Below, one piece after another: positions 33,938-43,237 of a stretch of 64,000 nt of DNA. Source of the DNA: Candidatus Heimdallarchaeota archaeon (GTDB taxonomy: Archaea; Asgardarchaeota; Heimdallarchaeia; Heimdallarchaeales; Kariarchaeaceae); contig JADCLS010000003.1 of the NCBI GenBank assembly GCA_026702845.1, forward strand, positions 62,001 through 126,000, given 5' to 3'. Under the pieces are notes generated by a model. That model was not told the origin of the DNA. It was given only the letters and a program-made list of their open reading frames with translations, and did no database searches. The translations under genes were made by a program, and so were the position numbers. The stretch's first letter is position 1. The number at the start of each line of letters is the position of its first letter.

Positions 33938-34756
33938 ATGCGCAGGTATTTATTCAAAGTTTATTATCAGGGAGATAAATTTACAGGATTTCAACGTCAA
34001 CCAAATGGTTTAGCTGTTGAGAATAAATTAGAACTCGCTTTCATTAAGTCAGGATTTATTGAGTCATTTCATGTTAACAATTACCAAAGCACCAGTAGAA
34101 CCGATGCAATGGTCTCGGCAATTGAGAATATTTTCTCTTTAGATATGGATCACCAACCTGTGATAACGAAAATAAATAAATTCTTGCCTGCAGATGATGA
34201 AATTATCATTTATGCAATGGCAGAGGTTGATATGAGTTTTAATGTCAAGCAGGCAAAAATCAAGCAATATGAGTACGTGATAAACAACCCAGATCCAATA
34301 ATGATGCAATTCTTCCATAGGATTTATGATTTCAAGGGTAGACATGATTATAGTTCTATTATTAAAAAGGATGGAGCAGGCGAGAGAAACCCCATTACAA
34401 TTATCCATGATATCACATATCATGAGGAGAAAGGAAGAATTATTGTTAAAATTACAGGAGATCGGTTTGGAAGGGAACAGATTAGGAAAATAATTGGGTT
34501 CCTACAGGATAAAAAAATGTATCATCTCCAAGTTGGAGATATACTAGATAAGGAAGAACGAACAGAAATTGTCTCAGCGCCTGCTGGGAACTTATTACTC
34601 CTTAAAATTGAGTTTGAGGTAGGTATTAATTGGATTTATCCCCCGGAGATCCATAAAGCTATGATATCAAAATATAGGGCATTGTTACTAGATGGTTGGC
34701 TAAGCAGCAGGATTGGTAACTATCTTCAATCTACATTGAAATCCATAGGTGGATAA
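33938..34756 (+). CDS. truA: tRNA pseudouridine synthase TruA
   Basis: TruA makes pseudouridine at tRNA positions 38-40. The catalytic Asp is in TSRTDAMVSAIENIF (bacterial GRTDAGVHA). The start RRYLFKVYYQGDKFTGFQRQPN matches family members, and the second half has the paired fold repeat (FFHRIYDFKGRHDYSSI, VKITGDRFGREQIRKIIGFL). 272 residues. It is the third gene of an RNA-modification operon with the m5C methyltransferase and the unknown protein between them. Confidence 0.9.
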   Translation: MRRYLFKVYYQGDKFTGFQRQPNGLAVENKLELAFIKSGFIESFHVNNYQSTSRTDAMVSAIENIFSLDMDHQPVITKINKFLPADDEIIIYAMAEVDMSFNVKQAKIKQYEYVINNPDPIMMQFFHRIYDFKGRHDYSSIIKKDGAGERNPITIIHDITYHEEKGRIIVKITGDRFGREQIRKIIGFLQDKKMYHLQVGDILDKEERTEIVSAPAGNLLLLKIEFEVGINWIYPPEIHKAMISKYRALLLDGWLSSRIGNYLQSTLKSIGG

Positions 34757-34867
34757 TTGTTAACCGAAATACACACAATCAGTGAAATCTTGTCTTTTTC
34801 TCCAAATTCAAACACCAAATCATAATTTTTCGGATAAGGTTAATAATATCAATTCCACATCCTCTCT

Positions 34868-35869
34868 GTGATCGAACAAGAACTAATATTACTCACAGGT
34901 GTCTCGTTGGTTTTGGCGATCGCAATTGGAGCTAATGATGAGACATTTGCACCTGTCACAGGGGCCAAACTATTAAGTGTAAACAAGGCTGTGTTCATTG
35001 GTGCGGGGATCATTATCATTGGTGCTGTTACCTATGGCTATAAGATCGCCGTTGAGGTTGGTACTGGATTAACTGGTGGATCAGTGAATATCCCACAAAT
35101 ACTAACAATTCTATTTTCTGTAGCTTTCCTATTGGTACTAGGTTCCTGGAAGGGTTTACCATTATCCACTACCCATACTATGGTTGGCTCAACAGTGGCT
35201 TTGGCAATTATTCTTGGGGATTCTGCTAGTATTGATATGACAAAGATCGGTAGGATTGTATTATCCTGGTTTATCTCTCCAGTATTGGGATATGTTGGAT
35301 CCTATTATATCATGAAGTTGGTTATGAGAATTAAAAAAACCTATATCAAGGGTCTTGATGATGTTGATCGCCTGGAAATCCTATTCAGTAGGGGATTAAT
35401 AGTGGCAGTAATTGTAACTGCTTTTTCACGAGGTGCAAATGATGTATCTAATGCAGTTGCGCCACTGATGGCGAGTTACATACAGCTAGCATCAGATCCC
35501 GATATGGGTTTGATTGATAGAGTACCATTATTCCTTGCAGGCATTTGCATGGGGATTGGTCTTATACTCATAGGCAGGAGAGTACTAAAAACACTTGGTA
35601 ATGATGTGGTTGAACTAAGCCCCACCACTGCAGTATCTGTTCAGGTAAGCACAGCAGTCATCACATTTGTTGCTGCAAGTGTTCAGATCCCCATTTCTGG
35701 CACTCATGTTCTTGTTGCAGCGTTTGTTGGTACAGGAATGGCATCAGGTACAAAAGTAAATATGAACAGCGTAAAACGAATAGCCGTAAGTGCAATTGCA
35801 ACGCCTTTTGCAGCTGCATTGGCCACCATGGTCATGTGGTATGCAATAATTAATCCAATATACAGGTGA
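34868..35869 (+). CDS. pit: Inorganic phosphate transporter, Pit family
   Basis: A multi-span (about 9-10 helices) phosphate/metal symporter of 333 residues. The family repeats are IAIGANDETFAPVTGAKLLS near the start and FSRGANDVSNAVAPLMA in the second half; the first copy has E where ANDxxNA is expected. GTHVLVAAFVGTGMASG is also typical. It starts with GTG at 34868. The accessory DUF47 gene follows after 5 bp, which is the usual pairing in archaea and bacteria. Confidence 0.92.
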   Translation: MIEQELILLTGVSLVLAIAIGANDETFAPVTGAKLLSVNKAVFIGAGIIIIGAVTYGYKIAVEVGTGLTGGSVNIPQILTILFSVAFLLVLGSWKGLPLSTTHTMVGSTVALAIILGDSASIDMTKIGRIVLSWFISPVLGYVGSYYIMKLVMRIKKTYIKGLDDVDRLEILFSRGLIVAVIVTAFSRGANDVSNAVAPLMASYIQLASDPDMGLIDRVPLFLAGICMGIGLILIGRRVLKTLGNDVVELSPTTAVSVQVSTAVITFVAASVQIPISGTHVLVAAFVGTGMASGTKVNMNSVKRIAVSAIATPFAAALATMVMWYAIINPIYR

Positions 35870-35874
35870 TAGTT

Positions 35875-36492
35875 ATGGATAGAGAAAGACAAAAATCAAA
35901 ATTTTTAGAATTAGCCGGTATCATTGAAAAGACTGGTAGTATCTATGGAAAAATGTTACTTTCAGGATCTCCAAAAGACAAACTGGAGGAAATCCTGGAT
36001 TTAGAATCAAGAGGTGATGAGATCCAGGAAGAGCTGGATAAGGATTTTGCCCAGCAGAAGAATATTCCGTATCTTGCGATCGATAGGGCAAAATTACTCA
36101 GAAAGATGGATAATATTCTGGATGAATTCAGAACTGCAACCCTTGTGTACAGAACCTATCAGGAATTTCTTCCCAATGGATTCACCGAGGCAATCATCAC
36201 CTTATCCAATCTTATAACAGAGATGAGCACTAAACTATCCAAGGCCATTGAGCTAATCTATACCAGCTTTGCTGATAGTCTGGTAATCGTTGATGAAATT
36301 GAAACTCTGAGGGATAAGGCACTTGATGATGCATTTGGTATCACATCTAGTTACTTCAAGGAATTGGATGAATCATCAGGTTGGAAAAGCTATGAGGCGA
36401 CCTCCAATGTTGTTAAAAAATCTGTATCATGTCTTGCAGCAATAAAGGATGCGAGTGAGGTGCTCACCCTCATGGCGTATAAGTATGATTAG
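35875..36492 (+). CDS. DUF47/PhoU-like phosphate uptake accessory protein
   Basis: A 205-residue all-helical protein of the DUF47 (TIGR00153-like) family, which resembles PhoU and regulates Pit transporters. Conserved acidic metal-binding parts are LDLESRGDEIQEELDKDF, AIDRAKLLRKMDNILDEFRTA and IETLRDKALDDAFG. The ATG at 35875 follows the pit stop by 5 bp; the earlier frame start at 35866 overlaps it. Co-transcribed with pit. Confidence 0.88.
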   Translation: MDRERQKSKFLELAGIIEKTGSIYGKMLLSGSPKDKLEEILDLESRGDEIQEELDKDFAQQKNIPYLAIDRAKLLRKMDNILDEFRTATLVYRTYQEFLPNGFTEAIITLSNLITEMSTKLSKAIELIYTSFADSLVIVDEIETLRDKALDDAFGITSSYFKELDESSGWKSYEATSNVVKKSVSCLAAIKDASEVLTLMAYKYD

Positions 36493-36991
36493 CAATGTAA
36501 AAGAATTAACTAAGCGCCTTTTTCTCATCCATTAATATTTTAACTGTTCACCGCATTAAAAGCAATAATTGCATTGTCGATTATATATCACCACCATAGA
36601 ATATCAGGATAATAAGATTTCAGTCCATCTCCATTTGAAAATCACAGGTTGAACCATGGTTGAGCATTACACTAGATCAAAAGTTGAATCAATGTCCATT
36701 TCCACCCCAATAAATCAAATACGGGGAGATTTCATGTCATTGATCCATTGAATTTTCATCAGATTATTCTCTAGTTGTATATTTTAGTAGTTTCACAAAT
36801 GCAAATTTCACCATGATTATAGGCTCTAATCTTTAAGATAAATGAATCCCTATTCCAGTGCATTTTTAAGTAAGAGTATAAATTAGTCAATATTACGTAT
36901 TTTATAATTATGCGCGAGGTAAGTTAATTATATCTGAATGAATTTCTAAAGAAAGTAAGGAATATCAGATAGTAGAAGAGAAGGGAATCAT
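36493..36991. other. Intergenic region, no gene seen
   Basis: About 500 bp without a convincing reading frame or tRNA. It separates the phosphate genes from the Roadblock operon, is very AT-rich, and has a possible TATA box (ATTTTATAAT) near 36899-36908. Nothing else stands out. Confidence 0.5.
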
Positions 36992-37504
36992 ATGGATGAA
37001 ATAAGAGATATTTGTTTCAATATTTTAGTCACTACTGCAGGTGTCAGTAGAGTAATATTAGCTGATAAAACTGGACTTACCTTGGTACACATCAGTCGCT
37101 TTGATTTTGACCTGCGAGATGTTGAAAGCATGGGAGCTATCTCTTCAGCAGTCTATCTTGCCAGTGAACAACAGGGGTTCAATGTCGGGCTTGAAGAAAT
37201 GACCACTCTTGTTGCTGAGTTCCAATCAGGAAAGATACTTGTTGCTTCCTGTGGGAATGCTGTTCTCTGCCTGATCACAGATAATGATGTGGCACTGGGA
37301 ATGGCAAGAATGACCATAAATCAAGCAGCAAAACAAATCGAGGAATTACTTGATATGCTGATTGAGCAGGATTGGTCTGAGACCGAGTATGAACTTGATG
37401 AACCTGTTGCTGCAGATGTAGCACCTGCTGTGGAAGAAGATGCAGAAGAAACTGAATTTCTCTCAGATTTGCAGAATGCACTGAGAGAATTGGAGAATTT
37501 TTAG
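36992..37504 (+). CDS. Roadblock/LC7 domain protein with acidic tail
   Basis: Residues 1-125 form a Roadblock domain (ILVTTAGVSRVILADKTGLTL, ESMGAISSAVYLASEQQGF, ITLVAEFQSGKILVASCG-type strands, NDVALGMARMTINQAAKQIEELLDML). The last 45 residues are acidic and Ala/Glu-rich. The ATG at 36992 follows GAAGAGAAGGGA. It is first of a three-gene unit with a degenerate KaiC-like ATPase (10 bp gap) and a coiled-coil protein. A scaffold or GTPase-regulator role is inferred from the family. Confidence 0.82.
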   Translation: MDEIRDICFNILVTTAGVSRVILADKTGLTLVHISRFDFDLRDVESMGAISSAVYLASEQQGFNVGLEEMTTLVAEFQSGKILVASCGNAVLCLITDNDVALGMARMTINQAAKQIEELLDMLIEQDWSETEYELDEPVAADVAPAVEEDAEETEFLSDLQNALRELENF

Positions 37505-37519
37505 TTGAAATGATTGTAT

Positions 37520-38314
37520 ATGTCAGACAAGGTTAACCAGACAGATATTTACTACAATACAGGTCAGCCAGCAATCGACCAAAGATTGGGGGCTAGATTC
37601 TCGGAGAGAGAGAAAGGAATACCTGGTGGCAGTATCGTGCTTATTTATGGTCCCCCAGAAAGCAATCTTAGTACTTTATTTGTTCAGCGAACAATCCTTA
37701 ATCTTTTGGATGAGATCCCCAATTCCAGGGCTTATTATATGCACTCATCAAAGCCACAACATGTGATCCTGAAGGAGTTTGATGCCTATGGGTGGGATAT
37801 CAGCAAGCATGTATCAGATGGAAGATGGGATTTCATTGATATGTGGGATATCACCAGCTCACATGTGGCTTCTTCATCCAAAATAGGGAAAATTGATATC
37901 AGACGCAAAACATATCTAAAACAAGCATACAAGAAAATGCAGCAGGATTTCCAGCAAAATGGAACTACCTGTTTCTCAGTAGTAGATAATCTGCTCTGGT
38001 TAAAAGAGGATGATTTTGATAAATTCTCTTCCAAGATGCTTGATTTCCTCAAAGAGTTGACAGATATTATCGTTACATTAGGTGGCGTTCATTTCATGGT
38101 TCTACCCAAGGATATTCTTGATCCAATTGCTCAGAACATTATAATCAGCATAGTGAATGGCATCATTGAGTTCAGCCGCTCTGTCGTTGGTACAAAGAAT
38201 CAGGACCGGATTTCTATCATCAAAATGATGGGAGTCTCTTATGATAGTGAGATCCTTGATATTACCCCTGATGAGCAAGTGGGATTACGAATCGAATCAA
38301 CTGCCAAGATGTAA
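37520..38314 (+). CDS. KaiC/RadA-like protein with degenerate P-loop
   Basis: A 264-residue RecA-fold protein. The start (TGQPAIDQRLGARFSEREKGIPGGSIVLIYGPPESNLSTLFVQ) follows the KaiC/GvpD family, in which GIPxGSIxLIxGxPGxGKT is expected. Here the Walker A Lys and Gly are gone (GPPESNLST), so it probably does not hydrolyse ATP. SVVDNLLWL is at the Walker B place without the usual acidic pattern. It follows the Roadblock gene by about 10 bp. It may be a pseudo-ATPase partner or a structural scaffold. Confidence 0.7.
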   Translation: MSDKVNQTDIYYNTGQPAIDQRLGARFSEREKGIPGGSIVLIYGPPESNLSTLFVQRTILNLLDEIPNSRAYYMHSSKPQHVILKEFDAYGWDISKHVSDGRWDFIDMWDITSSHVASSSKIGKIDIRRKTYLKQAYKKMQQDFQQNGTTCFSVVDNLLWLKEDDFDKFSSKMLDFLKELTDIIVTLGGVHFMVLPKDILDPIAQNIIISIVNGIIEFSRSVVGTKNQDRISIIKMMGVSYDSEILDITPDEQVGLRIESTAKM

Positions 38315-38382
38315 AAATTATGAGTGTAGAAATCTAAGATAATACCAACATTAATATTACTGTGCTGTGTTATAAGAGATAT

Positions 38383-39105
38383 ATGACTCAATCCTCCCCC
38401 TCATGGACAGATACTTCCAAGGAGGAGGAGGAACTTCGCAAGTTACTGGATAGCTACAAGGAGTTACTCGATAGTCAGGCACAAGAACGTAATCTTCTGC
38501 TTGAGAAGGTCAATGAGATGACCCGATCTTCTGAAAATATGAATCAGATGGAAAACAAGATGGATAATCTCGTCCAGCTCCTACTAGATATCAAGCAGCA
38601 GATCAATGCCATATCCAGTATAAAATCTGAGATCTCCTTGCCACAAGCAGTTATGACTGATGATAACCAAGTTAATGAGATGGCCAGACAGTTGAATGAA
38701 GAAGCACAGGAGATGCTGGATACCATCTCAACACTACAGGAACGGGTGGAACAACGAGAGAAGGAAATTCAAGAGAAAGATAATTTTATCAATGAGCTGA
38801 ATGAACAGCTAGAATTGCTATCATTTGAGAAAAGTCAGCTTGTATCCAAGATTAACAGCCTACATCAACAATCAGAGGAGTGGGGTGAGCAGGTGGAGAT
38901 GCTGCAGAAGCTAGCGGTGAGTGATCCGAGATACAAGGCGATTGAAACACTGAAAAAACATGGTAATTTGAGCGAGATACAGCTGGCATTCAGTATGGGT
39001 ACTTCCATTGGTCAAGTGAAACGCTATGCTGATGATCTGATCAAGCTCAAACTCATTACTAGAGATAGTTCAGGCAGATATGTCTGGATAGGTGGCAGTG
39101 AGTAG
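38383..39105 (+). CDS. Coiled-coil protein with C-terminal winged helix
   Basis: A 240-residue protein. Residues 10-175 are heptad-rich coiled coil, Glu/Gln/Lys-rich, broken near SLPQAVMTDDNQ. The final 55 residues (YKAIETLKKHGNLSEIQLAFSMGTSIGQVKRYADDLIKLKLITRDSSGRYVWI) form a winged-helix DNA- or protein-binding domain. The ATG at 38383 (MTQSSPSW) is chosen over 38362. It is the third gene of the Roadblock unit, 69 bp after the KaiC-like gene, so a complex of the three is possible. Confidence 0.7.
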   Translation: MTQSSPSWTDTSKEEEELRKLLDSYKELLDSQAQERNLLLEKVNEMTRSSENMNQMENKMDNLVQLLLDIKQQINAISSIKSEISLPQAVMTDDNQVNEMARQLNEEAQEMLDTISTLQERVEQREKEIQEKDNFINELNEQLELLSFEKSQLVSKINSLHQQSEEWGEQVEMLQKLAVSDPRYKAIETLKKHGNLSEIQLAFSMGTSIGQVKRYADDLIKLKLITRDSSGRYVWIGGSE

Positions 39106-39184
39106 GGCAAAATCTCTGATTAATTTAAACGTTTAACATTGTTCTATTCCACGAGTTTTTATGTATTAGTTTATTTTTTAAATT

Positions 39185-39775
39185 ATGAAACGAAGAGATG
39201 TATTCAATCAGCTATTTGATAATGGCTTTGATTATGAGACCTATCTTACACGAAGTGATCGTCAGAAACCTAGAATGGAGCTAGCCATAAAAACTGCGGA
39301 GGAGGAGGCAGCCAAACTTGATTCAGCACTAAAGGAGAGGCTGAATAAGAAAATGAAGATCCTGTTAATAGGCGAGAACTGGTGTGGTGACTGTGCCAAT
39401 GCTGTACCTGTGGTGGCTGCATTCACCAGTATTTTTGATCAATGGGAATTCAAGATATTTGGCAAGGATGATATTGAGGATGAGGAGATACTTGATTTCT
39501 ACACTACAGCAGGCAGGATGAAGATACCCGTGGTCATCTTTGCTGATGAGGATGGTGATGAGGTAACCAGATGGGCTGAACGACCAGCACGTAGCTATAG
39601 AATCTTGTATGATCTGCAGCTTCAGCGACTACCCAAGGAGGAGTATATGGCCCTATACAAATCACATGAAGATCTGAAAACCGATTCTGTGGCAAGGGAG
39701 ATATTTAGAGAGCTCTTTGAAAAAGCTGAATATGTCGTCTCCATGCTTCAGATACTACCCAAGAAGAGAAATTAG
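39185..39775 (+). CDS. Thioredoxin-like protein (CGDC)
   Basis: A 196-residue thioredoxin-fold protein. The active site is ENWCGDCANAVPVV, followed by FKIFGKDDIEDEEILDFYTTAGRMKIPVVIF, with the cis-Pro in KIPVVIF. The 60-residue helical N-terminus and 50-residue C-terminus are additions. It resembles the YbbN/DUF-type thioredoxin family (thioredoxin_9), not classical Trx. A TATA-like stretch lies upstream. Its end abuts the convergent TraB-like gene by 4 bp of overlap. Confidence 0.8.
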   Translation: MKRRDVFNQLFDNGFDYETYLTRSDRQKPRMELAIKTAEEEAAKLDSALKERLNKKMKILLIGENWCGDCANAVPVVAAFTSIFDQWEFKIFGKDDIEDEEILDFYTTAGRMKIPVVIFADEDGDEVTRWAERPARSYRILYDLQLQRLPKEEYMALYKSHEDLKTDSVAREIFRELFEKAEYVVSMLQILPKKRN

Positions 39776-41664
39776 AACCCGATATACTCACTGGCATCAT
39801 CACGTAATGACCTGTTGGCCAGCAAATGCATGGTTCGTAACCTATTCATAGATGATTTACTTAGTTGAACCATGGGAATATAGACAATTCTGAATCCATA
39901 GTGTGATGCGAAGAAGCGTTGAGCTGGCGTAGGTGGTCTGGGTGACACAAATCCGATAATATTGGATAATGACATATTCATGGCTGCATAGAGTAATCGG
40001 ATCTTGAGATCATCTCCTCCTATGGGTATTCTCACGGGGTATCCAATTGGTGGAAATTGTGAGATCAAGGCAGCATACTTCACTCTGGATATTCCCGGTC
40101 CAACAAATTCCTTTCCCACCTCTGTGGTCAGGATACTGATATGACTTTCCTGATCATGCTCAGCATACATGGTGGTGTAGTGTCGATATGCCTGATCAAT
40201 GGGTTCCTCCAGAAATTGAACTATTATACAACCTATTTTTGGTATATCTCTTGGGTATTTCTTGACATAGATTTTCTTCTCATGATAATGACTGATCGTC
40301 TCCCTCCAGTCAATACCATCCTCCAATGATGCCTCAAATTCCATGCTGCTTGCCCGTTCCTCACGCAGTACATCCTCCAGTTTTTTCTCCAGGAACCTCA
40401 GGTAACGCTCCAGGAATTCATCCTCAGGTGGGTAACTCACATAGCCAAACGGGGATTGCTCATCCCATACTTCCTTCCAATGCCCGGGATATTCCTCTTC
40501 AGGTATGGGATCAAAATCATCCAGATTATCCACCTCCTTCAGCACTGGTCGTTTATATCTTCGCTTGAAGGCAAATTGTATCACTTCTCCCTGTGTGGAA
40601 TCGGGTGTGAATTTGATCTCAGAATCAATGGATTCATCATGATACGGATAATGCACTGCAATCCTAAACACCTCATATGCAAAATCATCATCCGCCATCC
40701 CCTTGGCAGCTAAAATTAGATCATAGAGATCGGGAAGCAGTTTCCCGTTTATTCTGCAGAGATTGCGCAGGTACTGAAACAGGCGGATATAACTGCCCAA
40801 CCCAATAGTATCATCAAACTTTTGGGTGTATACCTTCTCAGCATCGAAAAATATCTGACGATAGGCATCCAGTACATCTAGTTGTTTTCCCTCCAGCTCA
40901 TGCGAAACCATGGAGGATATTATTGCGGGTAATGATCTGCTTGCAAGATGTATGGTGTGTGGATGGATTCTGGATAGCATCCACTCTGCATGCAGTGGTT
41001 GAAGTGACACCGGATCAAGGGGAACATCGAAATTGATGGAATCAAAATCTGGTTTGACATTACTCGCGAGTAATTTGAGATGAATACCTGGCCAATGTGC
41101 TGCACCAATAATCACCAGGATGTTTTGATCTGCACACTGCAATATTTTGTCTGCCATGAGCACTGTTCGTGTTCGATGAACGGCATGGGAATAATGTGCC
41201 TGTATATCAAGGAGATCATAATATCTTCTCCAGCCAATACTTGCCAACTCATAATAACTCAATGGTTGTGAGATACTGGGAGGTGCCTTAACCAGGGTAT
41301 CAAGTAATGACAGTGGAATTCCCCTCTCACGAGCGAGGTATCCCATCCAGTAGAGTATCTCTCCAGGATGCACAATATATGCAGGACTGTGATAATGAAA
41401 TTCCTGCTGTTCTTGTACATGAATAACAGTAAAACTAGGTAATCGATCCATGGCCCTCATAATGAGGTCTTCCAATTCAACAGGTAATTCCAGGGCAACA
41501 CAATCAGGCTTGATAGTATCAAGGAGAGAGCGAGAGAGATTGCTAAAGGATACATCATCATGAAAGCTGGGAACAATATGGATTCTCTGATGTTCCCGAT
41601 GATAGGAGAAGACATACTCCCCAAGCTCAGGCAGGGAATCAGAGCTGTTGATCATAGATATCAC
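39772..41664 (-). CDS. TraB/ChaN-like protein partnered with a MoxR ATPase
   Basis: A 630-residue protein. The first 215 residues resemble the TraB/ChaN/TIKI fold: RIHIVPSFHDDVSF, PDCVALELPVELEDLI, and VIIGAAHWPGIHLKLL (an h-GxxH near a membrane-associated hydrolase pattern). The rest is helical, with an acidic middle and an alpha/beta C-terminus, and is not known to me. It overlaps the MoxR gene by 4 bp. In bacteria a similar DUF5682-type protein is found with MoxR and VWA genes; the VWA gene is not seen here. Function is unknown; a protease-like or assembly role is possible. Confidence 0.6.
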   Translation of the reverse strand: MISMINSSDSLPELGEYVFSYHREHQRIHIVPSFHDDVSFSNLSRSLLDTIKPDCVALELPVELEDLIMRAMDRLPSFTVIHVQEQQEFHYHSPAYIVHPGEILYWMGYLARERGIPLSLLDTLVKAPPSISQPLSYYELASIGWRRYYDLLDIQAHYSHAVHRTRTVLMADKILQCADQNILVIIGAAHWPGIHLKLLASNVKPDFDSINFDVPLDPVSLQPLHAEWMLSRIHPHTIHLASRSLPAIISSMVSHELEGKQLDVLDAYRQIFFDAEKVYTQKFDDTIGLGSYIRLFQYLRNLCRINGKLLPDLYDLILAAKGMADDDFAYEVFRIAVHYPYHDESIDSEIKFTPDSTQGEVIQFAFKRRYKRPVLKEVDNLDDFDPIPEEEYPGHWKEVWDEQSPFGYVSYPPEDEFLERYLRFLEKKLEDVLREERASSMEFEASLEDGIDWRETISHYHEKKIYVKKYPRDIPKIGCIIVQFLEEPIDQAYRHYTTMYAEHDQESHISILTTEVGKEFVGPGISRVKYAALISQFPPIGYPVRIPIGGDDLKIRLLYAAMNMSLSNIIGFVSPRPPTPAQRFFASHYGFRIVYIPMVQLSKSSMNRLRTMHLLANRSLRDDASEYIGF

Positions 41665-42476
41665 ATATAGTCGAGGGCATCATCACCAAGGATCTGCTGC
41701 ACGGCGGTATACAGGCAGGTCATCATGGCATCACCGGTGATTTTCTGAAGCTTGAGGGTATACTGCACGATTTGTATACCTGCCCGAATCGTATAGGGTT
41801 TGACATCACTGTGCGCTGCCTGAAGAAATTGAACCACCAGTTCCACCAATTGTTCTGGAGCGAAAGGAACGGTTACCTTCAGTATCTGTCTCTCCTCCTC
41901 TGCACTGGGAAAATCTAGATCTATAATAGGCTGCAATCGACTGATGATATACTCGGGTAATTCAAAGGTGGAGGCATCAGCATTCATGGTTACCACCATC
42001 CTGAAATCATCATGTGCCTGTACCTTGATTCCAGCAATCTGGGATTCTATATAGCGTCGTTGATCCAGCAGAGGTGCAAGTGATGCCCAGGATTTCTCTG
42101 ACATACGGTTACCCTCATCAAGGATCAACACTCCACCCCTGATCATGGCAGATACCAGTGGGGACGCTACATATCGTATCTGCTGATTCTCAGCAATCAC
42201 GGGGGTGATGAGCAGATCTTCTGGTCTGGTATCCATGGTACACTGGTAAAAATAGGTCTCCTTACCGAGTGATTGTGCAGCTGCATAGGCCATGGTAGTC
42301 TTCCCCACCCCAGGAGGACCTATGATTCGGGGAGTGAGAGGAACATCACTCTCCTCAAGTACCATCCAGCTGGCCAGTAATTGATTCATCACCCTATTCT
42401 GCCCAATCCACTTGACTGGTAGGATTGTGGATGAGCTGAGGCTCAGCTCCACATCATCTATACGGATGGTTTCCAT
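41661..42476 (-). CDS. MoxR-family AAA+ ATPase
   Basis: A 271-residue AAA+ ATPase. Walker A is RIIGPPGVGKTTMAY (about residue 55), Walker B is GGVLILDEGNRMSEKSW (about 115), sensor 1 is VVTMNADASTFELPEYIISR and the Arg-finger region is ISRLQPII. MoxR proteins are chaperone-like and usually act with a VWA partner to insert cofactors or remodel complexes. It overlaps the TraB-like gene by 4 bp (coupled translation), and an ArsR-type regulator gene follows upstream in the same direction 43 bp away. Confidence 0.85.
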   Translation of the reverse strand: METIRIDDVELSLSSSTILPVKWIGQNRVMNQLLASWMVLEESDVPLTPRIIGPPGVGKTTMAYAAAQSLGKETYFYQCTMDTRPEDLLITPVIAENQQIRYVASPLVSAMIRGGVLILDEGNRMSEKSWASLAPLLDQRRYIESQIAGIKVQAHDDFRMVVTMNADASTFELPEYIISRLQPIIDLDFPSAEEERQILKVTVPFAPEQLVELVVQFLQAAHSDVKPYTIRAGIQIVQYTLKLQKITGDAMMTCLYTAVQQILGDDALDYM

Positions 42477-42519
42477 ACTTGCTTACTTGTTGTTTGTATT
42501 ATTATACCTTCTTTTTTTC

Positions 42520-42807
42520 TCATGAGCTAATATCAATTACGAGTCTACTTACTGCAGTCTTACAGATTTTTCTCACACCATGTTCACCGGGTGTATATCG
42601 AGATTCAACCAGTTTAGCACGTTCAAGCTGTTTTACCTGTGCACTGACATTGGCCTCAGTCTGCTCCAACTTCTCTGCTAGGGTGGAGATATCCATCTCC
42701 TCCACCTGTAACAGTGAAATGATTTTAAAGCGTGTTGCAGAGCTTATAGCCTTGGTTATCTCGATGATTCTTCCCTCATCGCCTTTGGATAATACTAGTT
42801 CGGACAT
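42520..42807 (-). CDS. ArsR-type winged-helix regulator
   Basis: A 95-residue ArsR/HTH-like repressor: AISSATRFKIISLLQVEEMDISTLAEKLEQTEANVSAQVKQLERAKLVESRYTPGEHGVRKICKT. No Cys pair of the metal-sensing type is seen. It is placed upstream of the MoxR/TraB-like pair on the same strand and likely regulates them, but its operator is not identified. Confidence 0.82.
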   Translation of the reverse strand: MSELVLSKGDEGRIIEITKAISSATRFKIISLLQVEEMDISTLAEKLEQTEANVSAQVKQLERAKLVESRYTPGEHGVRKICKTAVSRLVIDISS

Positions 42808-43017
42808 ACATGAGTTAGGTTAGGCATTTATTTAAATATTGCAGTAATCATATGCAAAAAGAATTACTAAATTGATTAAACGTAATTCATTTTATTCATA
42901 TATTTAAAGAATTTTATTGTCAGTGTCCAGAGAATGAAATCTGAAATGAAGCTCACTAGTGTAAAATTTCATGCAACCCGCTAGATAGAAAAACGTCTAG
43001 ACTAAGGAATAATATAG

Positions 43018-43089
43018 CGGCCCTACCGGGGATCGAACCCGGATCCAGGGAGTGACAGTCCCCGATGATAACCATTACACTATAGGACC
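43018..43089 (-). tRNA. tRNA-Asp(GTC), no intron
   Basis: On the minus strand: acceptor GGTCCTA with TAGGGCC, anticodon arm GGGGA-CTGTCAC-TCCCT giving GTC, T arm CCGGG-TTCGATC-CCCGG, discriminator G. 72 nt with no intron. Confidence 0.93.
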
Positions 43090-43237
43090 AAACTCACAGT
43101 GAGTTACAACTTTCCTATCATTTCAGAATAATTAAAGATTTGTTTTCTAACACTAGCATTCGTCTGATTTTATAGTTTAATTGCAAAAAATTGTCAACCT
43201 AGTTACTCTTAATCAACCGCCCGTGCGATCATACGAT

